64,000 bases of DNA from JBNKHG01 sp050290225 (GCA_050290225.1 JBNKHG010000024.1:1-64000), one strand, 5' to 3'. Positions 33,125 through 43,600 are shown, numbered from the stretch's first letter. A program made the numbers and translations. The notes: a model not told the origin generated them from the letters alone.

Positions 33125-33382
33125 AGGCAATTCGCGAGTTCTTATTCCGGGCGGTGAATTAATCCGCGCCTGAGTATAGGGGTTGGAGGACAGCGGGTCC
33201 AATTCGGTAGGGTGGGCTATTCAGGAAACGGCTTCTTGGCCGATGAATTCACGATAGCGGGTAAAAATTCGGGTTAGAGCAGCGCGTTTGCAATGCGAAA
33301 ATTCCCTGTTTTTTCCAGCCTGGCGCTTTTTCCCCGTTTCCAGTTTCACTACACTAGAGCGATTGATTGAGTAAGGCGAGTT

Positions 33383-34327
33383 ATGTCGAAATTATTGGAG
33401 TCTGTGGACCAGCGCACCCAACTGGTGGGCGAGAACCGCTTGGAATTGTTAACCTTTAAGCTGGTCGGTCGCCAGCTGTTTGGTATCAACGTCTTTAAGA
33501 TTCGCGAAATCGTTCCGGTCCCGAAATTGAATGCGCTTCCTCACCACCATCCCGCCGTGTGCGGGGTAACGCATATTCGCCAACAAACCGTGCCGGTTAT
33601 CGATCTCAGCGCCGCCATCGGTGGTGTCCCCATGCCGTTGAATGAAAGCTGCAACCTGGTCGTTACCGAATATAATCGCTCCGTTCAGGCATTTCTGGTC
33701 GGCGCTGTGGACCATATTGTCAATCTCAATTGGGAACGAATCCTGCCGCCCCCGACCGGCGCTGGGCGACGCCATTTTCTGACCGCCATTACCCGCATAG
33801 AAGAGGGCATTGTAGAAATCCTGGATGTGGAGCGGGTGCTGGCTGAAATAGTGCCTTTCGACACTCGGGTTTCCGAATCTCTCCGGGATGAAAATCTGGC
33901 GGATGTGGCCAGGCGTCGCGGTCTGAAGGTATTGATGGCGGACGATTCCTACACCGCCATGAGTCAGGTGGAAGCAACCCTGTCGTCGCTGGGTGTAGAG
34001 GTGATCGGAGTTCAGGATGGTTTGCAGGCACTGCGCCAACTGGAAACCTGGGCGAGCGAGGGCATCGATCTCAACGAGCACCTGTTGATGGTTATTACTG
34101 ACGCGGAAATGCCGGAGATGGATGGTTATCGGTTGACCCATGAGATTCGCAAGAACCCGGCGATGAAGGACCTGCACGTGATACTGCATACCTCCTTGAG
34201 TGGCAGCTTTAACCAGGCGCTGGTGGAGAAAGTGGGTTGTAACGGCTTTATGTCGAAGTTTCAACCGGACAAGCTGGCCGAGGAAGTGCAGGAGCGGGTT
34301 AAGCTTTACTTATCCCGGAATCCGTAA
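33383..34327 (+). CDS. cheV: Chemotaxis coupling protein CheV
   Basis: 314 residues. A CheW-like domain at about 20-160 (FKLVGRQLFGINVFKIREIV, then VCGVTHIRQQTVPVIDLSAA) is followed by a response-regulator domain at about 185-310. The phosphoacceptor Asp is in MVITDAEMPEMDGYRLTHEI; MADDSYTAM supplies the acidic pair and HTSLSG the Thr/Ser switch. CheV couples chemoreceptors to CheA and adapts through its receiver. Though alone here, it implies motility genes elsewhere in the genome. Its end is convergent with slt. Confidence 0.95.
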   Translation: MSKLLESVDQRTQLVGENRLELLTFKLVGRQLFGINVFKIREIVPVPKLNALPHHHPAVCGVTHIRQQTVPVIDLSAAIGGVPMPLNESCNLVVTEYNRSVQAFLVGAVDHIVNLNWERILPPPTGAGRRHFLTAITRIEEGIVEILDVERVLAEIVPFDTRVSESLRDENLADVARRRGLKVLMADDSYTAMSQVEATLSSLGVEVIGVQDGLQALRQLETWASEGIDLNEHLLMVITDAEMPEMDGYRLTHEIRKNPAMKDLHVILHTSLSGSFNQALVEKVGCNGFMSKFQPDKLAEEVQERVKLYLSRNP

Positions 34328-34335
34328 CCGGTTTT

Positions 34336-36402
34336 TTACAGGGGATTTTGTGCTTCGTTGTCCGTGATAAACGGCAACTTGTCTCCGGTTCGATAGGCGT
34401 AAATGACGGAAAACGACAAAACATTCTGCACATATTTTCGTGTTTCGTCGAAGGGGATCGTCTCTATCCAGATATCATAGGGCAGCTTTTCGGTGGTCGG
34501 GTTCAGCCACTGCTTGACCCGGTGGGGGCCGGCGTTATAGGCCGCCGCGGCGAGGATGCGGTTGCCGTTGAATTGCTCCAATAGCTGATGAAGGTAGCGA
34601 CTGCCAATAGCAATATTGCGTTCTGGCTTGAGCAAATCGTAATTGTTGCTCAACTTGAGTCCCGTTTTCCGGGCGGTGGCCCTGGCGGTTTTGGGCATCA
34701 GTTGCATCAGGCCCATGGCGCCGGCCGGTGATCTTGCGTCGGGGGAGAAGGCGCTCTCCTGGCGGGCAATGGCATAGAGCAATTGCGGGGAAATCGCAGT
34801 TTCTTCTGCGGCGTCATCCACGTAGTCCCGGTAGGCCAGGGGAAAGCGTGACTGTAAATCGTCCCAGTGCCGAGTTTCTATCATTGCCTGAATGCTTTTT
34901 CGGTACCATCCCCAGTCCTCGGCCAGTTTGCCGGCAGCGACCATGGCAGGTGCATCCAGCTTGCGGGTGGTGTAGAACCACTCCTTGCGCGCCTCGTGAA
35001 TAAAATTAAGCGCGTAGAGTTCCCTGGCCCTTTTCATTCCCTCCAGGTTGGCAATTGCCGTCATCAATTCTGAGGGTGGTGTGATGGGGCGATCCACCAA
35101 TGTGTAGTCGTGCCCGAGAATGTCGGCCGCGAGAAAACCGTAGAAGCTGCGTCTCAGGGCCAGGCCGGCATATAGCTGCCTTGGGGTGGGAAAGTCCGGG
35201 TCGTCTATCTTCAACTCATCCAGCGCCCGAGCGCGCCAGTAGAGCCAGCGGTCCGACTGTTGCAGCGCCTGCGGCAACTGGTTCAGCCATTGATAGGCTT
35301 TGGTCCAGTCCCGGTTGCGCAGCGCATCCCTGACCAGCCATTCACCAATAGACTTGCTCTCAATATTAGGCACCTGCCCCAGCAATGTTGCCGCGGCATC
35401 GACCTGGCCCTTTTTGGCGAGCCGCGAAATCAACAGCTCCTGGGTCTGGCGGCGGGCCTTGTCATCGAAGAGCTGCTGGGCATCATAGCCTTCCCAGGCT
35501 TTGAGTGCGGCCAATGGATCGCGATAAGTCAGGCGCCGGATGCCGTGCAGGATAATCTCCTGCATGGCCGGGGACTGGTCGCGATAACGTGAGCGTCGCT
35601 TGATCCGTTCCGGATGGCGATCGACTTCCAGATAGATAGTGGCCAATTTCTGGTGCTCAGGCCCCATTTGTTTGGCGACATAGCGTGCCAGTTGGCGCTT
35701 TCGGTTCTTGATGGCTTTACTGAATCGCTCCCAGGCCAGTGCCGGGGTCAGGTGTCCGCTCTTGAGCCAACGATTGAACACCGGATCGCAGGCCTTGGGT
35801 TGGGATCTGCCAACATTCCACAGTTCCGCCACCGATTCCAGTGCCGTTACGTCCCCGTTTTGCAATCTGGCATGGGCGTAATAGCAGCGCAATTCCGTAT
35901 TGGCCACGTGGGGCTTGTAATAACTTTGGAAGTCGTGCCAACGCTGTTTGATGGAAAGGGTTTTCAGCCACTGCTTGAGTAAACTGTCTCCCAGGTAGGA
36001 GTGCTGATGGCGCTCCAGAAAATGGTCGACGTCCTGGTAGGGCAGGGTATAGAGTCGACGCACCAGCTCGCTGTAATCCAGGTAGGGTTTCAGTGGGTAA
36101 TCAACCAGCTTGGCGCTAAGCTCGTTGAAGCGATGCATTTGACGTTTACGCAGTGACTTCTTGGCGCTGAGATAGGTAGCACGCTGCTGTTGCACATAGC
36201 TTGGTGCGGCGGTTGCCCCGGAGGTGGCCGAGCTATTGGCGGCCAGGGTCATTCCCGACAGTCCCAGCGGGACGAATAGAGATGCAAGGAGCAGGAGTGC
36301 GGTGCGTTTGGGCCCCGCGCGACGCTGTTTATCCTGAGTCTGTGTGTCGCCTGACATTCCAATCCGCGAACTGTTATTGTTAATTAGGCGTGCCACTGCC
36401 AT
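34336..36402 (-). CDS. slt: Soluble lytic murein transglycosylase
   Basis: 688 residues from the first ATG; the ATG at 36354 would remove 16 residues and place the signal peptide (KRTALLLLASLFVPLGLSG) nearer the start. A long alpha-superhelical region with many Trp and Tyr (residues about 60-500) forms the ring of Slt70. The C-terminal lysozyme-like domain carries the catalytic Glu in AIARQESAFSPDARSPAGAM, then GLMQLMPKTA and AAYNAGPHRVKQWL. It cleaves peptidoglycan with formation of 1,6-anhydromuropeptides in the periplasm. NagZ (48.2 kb) would process the products after uptake. Confidence 0.95.
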   Translation of the reverse strand: MAVARLINNNSSRIGMSGDTQTQDKQRRAGPKRTALLLLASLFVPLGLSGMTLAANSSATSGATAAPSYVQQQRATYLSAKKSLRKRQMHRFNELSAKLVDYPLKPYLDYSELVRRLYTLPYQDVDHFLERHQHSYLGDSLLKQWLKTLSIKQRWHDFQSYYKPHVANTELRCYYAHARLQNGDVTALESVAELWNVGRSQPKACDPVFNRWLKSGHLTPALAWERFSKAIKNRKRQLARYVAKQMGPEHQKLATIYLEVDRHPERIKRRSRYRDQSPAMQEIILHGIRRLTYRDPLAALKAWEGYDAQQLFDDKARRQTQELLISRLAKKGQVDAAATLLGQVPNIESKSIGEWLVRDALRNRDWTKAYQWLNQLPQALQQSDRWLYWRARALDELKIDDPDFPTPRQLYAGLALRRSFYGFLAADILGHDYTLVDRPITPPSELMTAIANLEGMKRARELYALNFIHEARKEWFYTTRKLDAPAMVAAGKLAEDWGWYRKSIQAMIETRHWDDLQSRFPLAYRDYVDDAAEETAISPQLLYAIARQESAFSPDARSPAGAMGLMQLMPKTARATARKTGLKLSNNYDLLKPERNIAIGSRYLHQLLEQFNGNRILAAAAYNAGPHRVKQWLNPTTEKLPYDIWIETIPFDETRKYVQNVLSFSVIYAYRTGDKLPFITDNEAQNPL

Positions 36403-36686
36403 GTAGTTTTACCGCTTTCACACTTTAGGATTCCTGCGAATCAGGGGCCACACCTCAACGACAAGCTAGCGATAAGGCTATATTGGCTTCCCGAGAGTGG
36501 GATAGCCTCAACAAGTTACCATTGCTCAGGGCCTGGGTCGAGACTCGGCTGACGGCTATTTATGACTGTGGCTTGCTTTACGGTATTATCGCGGCCCCCG
36601 GCCGCTCCATGCTGGAGACCGTCGATTGGAAATAGTGTAAGTAAACTGCCGGTATTTTATGAGGTTTAAGATTAGATAATGGTTGT

Positions 36687-38594
36687 ATGTCATTGATTAA
36701 TATAGAAAATGCACAGCTAAGCTACGGGTTACAGGTTCTCTTGGACGGGGTTGATCTCCAAATTGAGAAGGGTCAACGGTTGTGTCTCATCGGTCGCAAC
36801 GGAGCGGGGAAGTCAAGCCTGCTCAAAGTCATCGGAGGTGATGTTGAGTTGGATGCGGGGTCGGTATGGCGCAAACCGGGTATCAGGATCGCCAGGCTGG
36901 AACAGGATCTCCCCGATGCGGATGCGGCCAGCGTCTATGATGTCGTCGCCAGCGGCTTACGGGGGGTGGGCGACCTGATAGCGGAATACCATCAGTTATC
37001 TCTCAAGGCCGATACGGCTTCATTGGAAAGGATGGCGCACCTTCAGCACCAAATTGAAGCCAAGGACGGATGGTCGTTGCAGCAGAGGGTGGAAACCACC
37101 TTGTCCAAACTGGATCTGCCTGCTGACAAGTTGATGCGGGAATTGTCCGGTGGTTGGCGCCGGCGGGTGGCTCTGGCCAAGGCGCTGGTGATCGAGCCGG
37201 ACGTGCTGCTGCTGGACGAACCTACCAACCACCTGGATATCGCCGCCATCGAGTGGCTGGAAAAACAGCTGCTGGCCTATAACGGGGCTCTGGTGTTTAT
37301 CACCCATGATCGCTCGCTGTTGCAGAAACTGGCCACGCATATCGCGGAGCTGGATCGTGGCACATTGCGGTATTGGCAGGGGGACTACGCCAGTTTTCTC
37401 GCCTTTCGCGAACAGGTGCTGGCCGACGAGGCAAAACACAACGCCCTGTTCGACAAACGTCTGGCTCAGGAGGAAGTGTGGATTCGCCAGGGAATCAAAG
37501 CCCGGCGAACCCGCAATGAAGGGCGGGTGCGGGCACTAAAAGCGATGCGTGAGGAGCGTAATCAGCGTCGGGAAAAGCAGGGGCAAGCGATCTTTAAGCT
37601 CTCCAGTGGCGAGCTTTCCGGCAAACTGGTGGCGGAGCTTGAATCTGTAAGCTACGGCTGGCACGACAGGTTGCTGGTACGCGATTTTTCGACAGCGATT
37701 ATGCGCGGCGATCGTATCGGTTTGATCGGTGCCAACGGTATTGGCAAGAGTACCCTGCTGAAATTGATTCTGGGAGAGTTGCAACCTCAAGAGGGCAGTA
37801 TCCGCCTGGGCACGAACTTGAGTGTGGCCTACTTTGATCAGTTGCGCGACCAGCTCGATTTGGAGAAGAGTGCCGTCGACAATGTCTCTGATGGGCGGGA
37901 CTCCATTACCATTGACGGACAAAGCCGCCATATCATCAGCTATCTTAGCGACTTTTTGTTCACTGGCGAAAGGGCGCGCACCCCGCTGAAAGCACTGTCG
38001 GGTGGTGAACGCAATCGCGTGTTGCTGGCGAAACTGTTCAGCAAATCCGCGAATCTGTTGGTGCTGGATGAGCCCACAAACGACCTTGATGTCGAAACCC
38101 TGGAATTGCTGGAGGATATTCTATGCCGTTACTCGGGAACGGTGTTATTGGTAAGCCACGACCGCGCTTTTCTTGATAATGTGGTCACTAGCACCATCGC
38201 CTTTGAGGGGGAGGGCCTGGTGAGGGAGTATGTGGGTGGCTATGAAGATTGGTTGCGACAGGGTGGCCGTTGGATCGACGCCCGGTTGGCCAATAGCGGC
38301 TCGGAAAGCAAGTCTGATCGCGAACGCACCGAGGCCGTTACGACGACCGAAAAGAAACAAAATCCGGAAAAACCCAGAAAGCTCAGCTATAAACTCCAGC
38401 GAGAGTTGGACGAACTGCCGCAGCGGATGGAGGTGCTGGAGGCGGAAATAGAAGCACTGCACGGGGAAGTGGCGGATGCGGGCTTTTACGAACAGGATCG
38501 AGACCATGTCGCCGCGCGTCTGCAATTGCTGGCAGACAAGGAAGCGGAACTGGAACGCTGTTTTGAACGTTGGTCAGAGTTGGAAGATATGTAG
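36687..38594 (+). CDS. uup: ABC-F family ATPase Uup
   Basis: 635 residues, two ABC domains in one chain and no membrane segment. Walker A sequences are GRNGAGKSSLLK and GANGIGKSTLLK; signatures are LSGGWRRRVALAKAL and LSGGERNRVLLAKLF; Walker B/D-loop sequences are LLLDEPTNHLD and LVLDEPTNDLD. The linker with RRTRNEGRVRALKAMREER is the ABC-F interdomain arm. A C-terminal coiled coil (about 555-635, LDELPQRMEVLEAEIEAL) is the DNA/RNA-binding tail of Uup. It acts on ribosomes and lowers transposon precise excision in E. coli. Confidence 0.95.
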   Translation: MSLINIENAQLSYGLQVLLDGVDLQIEKGQRLCLIGRNGAGKSSLLKVIGGDVELDAGSVWRKPGIRIARLEQDLPDADAASVYDVVASGLRGVGDLIAEYHQLSLKADTASLERMAHLQHQIEAKDGWSLQQRVETTLSKLDLPADKLMRELSGGWRRRVALAKALVIEPDVLLLDEPTNHLDIAAIEWLEKQLLAYNGALVFITHDRSLLQKLATHIAELDRGTLRYWQGDYASFLAFREQVLADEAKHNALFDKRLAQEEVWIRQGIKARRTRNEGRVRALKAMREERNQRREKQGQAIFKLSSGELSGKLVAELESVSYGWHDRLLVRDFSTAIMRGDRIGLIGANGIGKSTLLKLILGELQPQEGSIRLGTNLSVAYFDQLRDQLDLEKSAVDNVSDGRDSITIDGQSRHIISYLSDFLFTGERARTPLKALSGGERNRVLLAKLFSKSANLLVLDEPTNDLDVETLELLEDILCRYSGTVLLVSHDRAFLDNVVTSTIAFEGEGLVREYVGGYEDWLRQGGRWIDARLANSGSESKSDRERTEAVTTTEKKQNPEKPRKLSYKLQRELDELPQRMEVLEAEIEALHGEVADAGFYEQDRDHVAARLQLLADKEAELERCFERWSELEDM

Positions 38595-38634
38595 GCCGCC
38601 CGTTCCGGTAGTGAAATATAACCGGTCGGGCGGC
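38595..38634. terminator. Strong hairpin between convergent uup and usp
   Basis: GCCGCCCG (38595-38602) pairs with CGGGCGGC (38627-38634), with an inner CCGGT/ACCGG pair. It lacks a T-run, so a Rho-independent role is likely only in part. Confidence 0.5.
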
Positions 38635-38669
38635 GATCGACTTTGCCGGCCGGTTAGGGCTAACGCGCC

Positions 38670-39113
38670 TTATTCTTCGTCGGTTTTGACCCGGACGGCC
38701 AGGACATCGGTTTCGGCACCGTGCAAGACCCCGTTGGCGGTGGAACCGAGCAAAAGCGCCAACCCGTGCCGACCGTGGCTGCCAACCACGATCAGGTCAG
38801 CTTGCTTTTCCTTGGCCAGTCGGTGCATTTCGGTGGCGGGTTGTCCGATCACCACATGTTGCCGGTCGGCGGCAACATCCACCTTACGGGCAAACTGCGA
38901 AAGCTGTTCAATGGCTTGTTTGTGCAGTTGGTCCTGCACCTCCGAGAGATCCATGGGGATGTCGCCGCCGTAAGCAAAGGTCAGCGGTTCTATCACATGC
39001 ACCAGACTGAGCTGAGCGCCAAAGGCCTTGGCCAGACTTTCTGCCTGTTTCAATACCTGACTGGATTCTTCCGATAAATCCAGCCCTGCGAGAATGTGCT
39101 TGTATTGCGCCAT
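38670..39113 (-). CDS. Universal stress protein
   Basis: 147 residues from ATG 39111-39113; the longer frame is not conserved. YKHILAGLDLSEESSQVLKQ is the typical N-terminus, and the ATP-binding motif G-x2-G-x9-G-S is present in VGSHGRHGLALLLGSTAN. UspA-like proteins bind ATP and protect cells under stress; the target is unknown. It converges with uup, and its promoter region faces the gene at 39271. Confidence 0.92.
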   Translation of the reverse strand: MAQYKHILAGLDLSEESSQVLKQAESLAKAFGAQLSLVHVIEPLTFAYGGDIPMDLSEVQDQLHKQAIEQLSQFARKVDVAADRQHVVIGQPATEMHRLAKEKQADLIVVGSHGRHGLALLLGSTANGVLHGAETDVLAVRVKTDEE

Positions 39114-39270
39114 GATTGCCCGTCCTGTTCCCAATCGGTGTGTGTATTCGTTATTAAAGCCCTGCAACGCGGGACTTTAACTTATACTAGCGCCTATTGG
39201 ATCAACTGCCTAGCCCTTTAAACTGCGCCGCCCGGAGGCTGTGTGGCGGGCGAGGCGATAGCGTGAGAGT

Positions 39271-39786
39271 ATGAGAGAAATATTACCGATTTTGATAATT
39301 GCAGCCGCAATTGCCATGGTGGTGGGACCGGTCATGCTGATGCGCCCGAACAAGCAACAACAGCGAGAGAGCCGGTTGCGTCAGCACGCCTTGACACAGG
39401 GTTTGAGGGTACACATGTTACCCTTGCCGGCATCAGCCGCCGAGATCTCGAAGCAGCGGAGTTCGAGTTGCGCCACTTATTGTTTGCCCTGGACAGAGCA
39501 GAATAGGGACGTGGAACCCTGGCTATTGTTACGCGGCTCCTACGCCCACGAGATTAACTTTTCCGGATGCTGGCAATGGGTGGGGAAGATGCAGGCGGAT
39601 CCGGTCTGGTTTTCGCTGTTAAAATCGTTGATCGAGGAGCTGCCAAACAGCGTCCTGGCGGTGGGAAACGGCCCTCAGGGGCTGTGCGTTTACTGGAGTG
39701 AAAAGGGTCAGGAAGCGGATGTGGACCGGTTCGCGGTTCTGCTCAAGCGACTGCGGGATCAGCGTTTCAATGTCCCGTCGGCATAA
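39271..39786 (+). CDS. Membrane-anchored conserved hypothetical protein
   Basis: 171 residues. One N-terminal transmembrane helix (ILPILIIAAAIAMVVGPVML) is followed by a charged turn (RPNKQQQRESRLRQHAL) and a cytoplasmic domain with LPWTEQNRDVEPWLLLRGSY, a Trp-rich stretch and VLAVGNGPQGLCVYWSEKG. I recognise no catalytic motif; the topology suggests a single-pass protein. The ATG is preceded by GTGAGAGT. Nothing more can be said about its role. Confidence 0.65.
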   Translation: MREILPILIIAAAIAMVVGPVMLMRPNKQQQRESRLRQHALTQGLRVHMLPLPASAAEISKQRSSSCATYCLPWTEQNRDVEPWLLLRGSYAHEINFSGCWQWVGKMQADPVWFSLLKSLIEELPNSVLAVGNGPQGLCVYWSEKGQEADVDRFAVLLKRLRDQRFNVPSA

Positions 39787-39806
39787 TGCCGGCAACCATG
39801 ACAGGT

Positions 39807-40580
39807 TTAAACGCTAAAGAGTTCGCTTAGCGGATTGTTCCCGATATTGTCACTGGTGCCGGACTTTTCTCCCGGATTGTAGAAATTTTCCGGCATCAGA
39901 TCCAGGCTCAGGGCCCTGCGTTTATTGGCGAGAATTTCACCCAACTCTTTGATCATGCGGAAGCGCCGGGGATCCGGGTGAGGGGCGTGAGCCAGGATAT
40001 GTTTGGCTTTTTTGTAAAAAGCGTGTGCGGTTAACACGTCGTGGCGATTGGTGGCCTTGTGCCCTTGACCGATAAGGGAAATGACATCCACCATTAACTG
40101 AGTCCATGCCAGCTCTGAAATAAAGGTCTCCAGTTCATAAATGGTCAAGCGTCCGTTGGCGTGTTGCTTACGCAATACCACACCGGCTTCATTGAGCATA
40201 TGTTTGGTCCGGGCAATCTGAGAATCACTTTCCTTTAAACGAACGATACTGCGCTCTTCGCGTTCGATGGCGAGTTCTTCCGCCCGTTTGCGGGCGTTAA
40301 TCAGGCTCGCCTCCAAGTAGCGAGCGGAGCTATCAAGCTCCACCATGGCAGACACAAGATCGATAACCTCATCGTTTATCAACTTCGGAATGGCGCGGGA
40401 TTCCACCAACTGGTCCAGATTTATGACCAACTCTTCCAATTCTTCAGCCCGCATCTTGAGCTGCTTGAGTTTTTGTCGAACAAGCTTGGTTTTGACTTCA
40501 CGGTTATTGACCACACTGGCAATGATCAGTGAGGCCGCAGCGATTGCACAAAGAATGATCAGGGTGGCGAGAGACGACAT
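39807..40580 (-). CDS. Membrane-anchored coiled-coil protein
   Basis: 257 residues. One N-terminal transmembrane helix (LATLIILCAIAAASLIIASV), then long alpha-helical and coiled-coil segments (LVRQKLKQLKMRAEELEELV, and RKRAEELAIEREERSIVRLK). A region at about 190-235, HAFYKKAKHILAHAPHPDPR, looks like a tetratricopeptide-type hairpin. It is unrecognised and has no enzyme motif. It runs leftwards from the topA promoter region, converging on the gene at 39271. Confidence 0.6.
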   Translation of the reverse strand: MSSLATLIILCAIAAASLIIASVVNNREVKTKLVRQKLKQLKMRAEELEELVINLDQLVESRAIPKLINDEVIDLVSAMVELDSSARYLEASLINARKRAEELAIEREERSIVRLKESDSQIARTKHMLNEAGVVLRKQHANGRLTIYELETFISELAWTQLMVDVISLIGQGHKATNRHDVLTAHAFYKKAKHILAHAPHPDPRRFRMIKELGEILANKRRALSLDLMPENFYNPGEKSGTSDNIGNNPLSELFSV

Positions 40581-40793
40581 CGTTAACGTAAATTATTACT
40601 GAGCTGGTGTGTTTGCTATTTTGGCTATCGGCTGAGCTTTCGAATTCTTTAAGGTATCTTGGATTAACTCTTTTAGAATCAATGGGATAACGTTGCTTTT
40701 AAAGCAAGAGCAAGGCGCGCGCCAGAACCGTCGTACACGCTTCAACGGGTAGTGGCAAATCCGGGGCGGGGATTATTTTTTGAAGAAATTCAC

Positions 40794-40822
40794 TTGACCG
40801 GTGTAAACGCAAGTCTTATATA
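40794..40822 (+). promoter_or_regulatory. Predicted topA promoter
   Basis: TTGACC (40794-40799) and TATATA (40817-40822) with 17-bp spacing, 124 bp before the topA ATG. The leader between has a GC-rich dyad (GCCGC...GCGGC near 40880-40900) but no SOS box. Confidence 0.55.
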
Positions 40823-40945
40823 TGCGCACCTTGAGGCGCAAAACGGCGGAGAGATCCCTGTTGAAAGCGCTGGATAGCCGCCATCGAATAGCGGCGGGCA
40901 GCCGCTGTCAGGCTGGTCTTGAAAGTTATTATAAAGAAGGAAGGC

Positions 40946-43600
40946 ATGGGCAAATCCCTCGTCATCGTCGAGTCACCGGCAAAAGCTAAAACCATCAACA
41001 AGTATCTGGGTAAGGATTTCGTCGTGAAATCCAGCGTGGGTCATATCCGCGACCTGCCAACCAGTGGTGGTGCGAAAAAGCCTATCGATCCCAAGGAACG
41101 GGCCCGGCAGGCGGCAATCACCCGCAAACTGTCCCCCGAAGATAAGGTGCTGCACAAGCAGCGTAAAGCCAAGGAGCAGTTGATCAATCGCATGGGGATC
41201 AACCCCGAAGACGGTTGGCAAGCACAATACGAGATCCTGCCCGGCAAGGAAAAGGTCGTTGATGAGCTGAAAAAGTTGGCTGAGTCCGCCGATCAAATCT
41301 TCCTCGCAACGGACTTGGATCGCGAGGGAGAGGCGATTGCCTGGCATTTGCGCGAGTCCATCGGTGGTGACAATGATCGTTACCGGCGTGTGGTCTTCAA
41401 TGAAATCACCAAATCGGCAATTCAGGAAGCGTTTGAACAGCCGGGCATGCTTGATATGGATCGGGTTAACGCACAACAGGCTAGACGCTTTCTTGACCGG
41501 GTTGTGGGATATATGGTGTCGCCACTGTTGTGGGAAAAAGTCGCGCGAGGTCTCTCCGCTGGTCGTGTGCAGTCGGTCGCTGTGCGTCTGGTCGTTGAAC
41601 GCGAGCGCGAGATCCGGGCCTTTATTCCTGAAGAATACTGGGATGTATTTGCGGAACTCAAAGCCGGTGATGACAAGGTACGTTTTGAGGTAAAGCGCCA
41701 GGGGGGTAACGCGTTCAAACCTCTGAACGAAGCCCAGGCCATGGCGGCGGTGAATGCGCTGCAGGACGCCACCTACCGAGTGAGTCATCGTGAGGATAAA
41801 CCGACCAAGTCCAAACCCTCCGCGCCCTATATCACGTCGACATTGCAGCAGGCGGCCAGTACGCGACTCGGTTATAGCGTCAAGAAGACCATGATGCTGG
41901 CTCAACGCCTCTATGAAGCGGGCTACATCACATACATGCGTACCGATTCCACAAACCTTAGTCAGGAGGCGGTACAGTCCTGTCGGGATTATATCCTCGA
42001 ACACTTTGGTCAACGCTATCTGCCCAAGGACGCCGCGGTCTACAGCAGTAAGGAAGGCGCCCAGGAAGCTCACGAAGCGATACGTCCCTCCAGTGTCGAG
42101 ACCAAACCGACCCAACTCAAGGGGATGGAGCGGGATGCAGAGCGTTTGTATGCCCTGATTTGGCAGCAGTTCGTCGCCTGTCAGATGACACCGGCAGAAT
42201 TTACCAGCACCTCTATCGTGCTGCAGGCTGCCGACTTTGAATTGCGCACCCGCGGTCGGGTGATTCGCTTTGACGGATTTATGAAAGTGCAGCCACCGGT
42301 GGCCAAAAAGGACGAGGACATTGTGCTGCCGGATATCAAAGTCAATGATGAATTGCTGTTGTTGCGCCTACTGCCCAACCAGCACTTTACCAAACCGCCA
42401 GCCCGTTACAGTGAGGCCGCATTGGTCAAGGAACTGGAAAAACGGGGTATCGGCCGCCCGTCGACTTACGCGTCGATTATTTCCACCATTCAGGACCGGG
42501 GCTATGTACGTCTGGAGAACCGGCGATTTTACGCGGAGAAAATGGGGGATATTGTTACAGAGCGGCTGGTGGAAAGTTTTCACGATCTGATGGACTACAG
42601 TTTCACGGCCAATATGGAAGAATCTTTGGACGAGATCGCCGAAGGAAATAAAGCCTGGCATCAGCTGCTGGATGAATTCTACAGCGACTTCTCCCAAAAA
42701 TTACTTCAGGCTCAGGATCCGGGCAAGGGCATGCGCGCCAATGCGCCCACCGACACTGATATTAAATGTGACAAGTGTGGCAGGCATATGCAAATTCGTA
42801 CCGGTAGTACCGGTGTGTTTCTGGGGTGCTCCGGCTACGGGTTGCCGCCTAAGGAACGCTGCAAAAATACCATGAACCTGGTCTCCGGAGAGGAGGCGGT
42901 CAGTGCCGACGAGGACGATGAAGCCGAAAGCAAGCAGCTTCGTTCAAAACATCGCTGCTCGATTTGTAACACTGCGATGGACAGTTATTTGCTGGATGAG
43001 AAGCGCAAGCTGCACATCTGTGGCAATAATCCGGACTGTAGCGGCTATGAGGTTGAAGAGGGCAGCTTTAAACTCAAAGGTTACGATGGCCCGGTGATCG
43101 AGTGCGATAAGTGCGGCCAGGACATGCAGTTGAAAACTGGTCGTTTTGGTAAATACTTTGGGTGTACCAGCGAGACTTGCAAAAACACCCGCAAGTTGCT
43201 GAAAAGCGGTGAAGCGGCTCCCCCCAAAATGGACCCGGTGGATATGCCGGAGTTGCAATGCGAAAAAGTGGAAGACCACTATGTGCTAAGGGATGGCGCT
43301 TCCGGGTTATTCCTGGCAGCCAGCCAGTTCCCCAAGAACCGGGAAACCCGTGCGCCCCTGGTGGAAGAGCTGTTGCCCCATAAAGAGGAAATTGATTCCA
43401 AGTACGCGTTTCTGTTTTCCGCGCCTACCGAAGATGACAATGGCCTGAAAACGGTGGTGCGATACAGCCGAAAAACCAAGGAGCAGTACGTGCAGTCGGA
43501 AGAAAATGGCAAGGCTACCGGTTGGAAAGCCTTCTACCAGGGCGGAGCCTGGGTGGTGCAGGAACCTGCCAGCAAGGCCAAACGCAAGAAATCGGGGTGA
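40946..43600 (+). CDS. topA: DNA topoisomerase I
   Basis: 884 residues from ATG 40946, with AAGGAAGG a few bases upstream. TOPRIM (LVIVESPAKAKTINKYLG, and DLDREGEAIAWHL) precedes the catalytic domain with the active-site Tyr330 in YITYMRTDSTNLS. Three C-terminal zinc ribbons follow: CDKCGRHMQIRTG with CSGYG...C, CSICNTAMDSY with CGNNPDC, and CDKCGQDMQLKTGRFGKYFG with TCKNT. A basic tail ends KAKRKKSG. It relaxes negative supercoils. Two bases after its stop a DUF6586 gene begins. Confidence 0.97.
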   Translation: MGKSLVIVESPAKAKTINKYLGKDFVVKSSVGHIRDLPTSGGAKKPIDPKERARQAAITRKLSPEDKVLHKQRKAKEQLINRMGINPEDGWQAQYEILPGKEKVVDELKKLAESADQIFLATDLDREGEAIAWHLRESIGGDNDRYRRVVFNEITKSAIQEAFEQPGMLDMDRVNAQQARRFLDRVVGYMVSPLLWEKVARGLSAGRVQSVAVRLVVEREREIRAFIPEEYWDVFAELKAGDDKVRFEVKRQGGNAFKPLNEAQAMAAVNALQDATYRVSHREDKPTKSKPSAPYITSTLQQAASTRLGYSVKKTMMLAQRLYEAGYITYMRTDSTNLSQEAVQSCRDYILEHFGQRYLPKDAAVYSSKEGAQEAHEAIRPSSVETKPTQLKGMERDAERLYALIWQQFVACQMTPAEFTSTSIVLQAADFELRTRGRVIRFDGFMKVQPPVAKKDEDIVLPDIKVNDELLLLRLLPNQHFTKPPARYSEAALVKELEKRGIGRPSTYASIISTIQDRGYVRLENRRFYAEKMGDIVTERLVESFHDLMDYSFTANMEESLDEIAEGNKAWHQLLDEFYSDFSQKLLQAQDPGKGMRANAPTDTDIKCDKCGRHMQIRTGSTGVFLGCSGYGLPPKERCKNTMNLVSGEEAVSADEDDEAESKQLRSKHRCSICNTAMDSYLLDEKRKLHICGNNPDCSGYEVEEGSFKLKGYDGPVIECDKCGQDMQLKTGRFGKYFGCTSETCKNTRKLLKSGEAAPPKMDPVDMPELQCEKVEDHYVLRDGASGLFLAASQFPKNRETRAPLVEELLPHKEEIDSKYAFLFSAPTEDDNGLKTVVRYSRKTKEQYVQSEENGKATGWKAFYQGGAWVVQEPASKAKRKKSG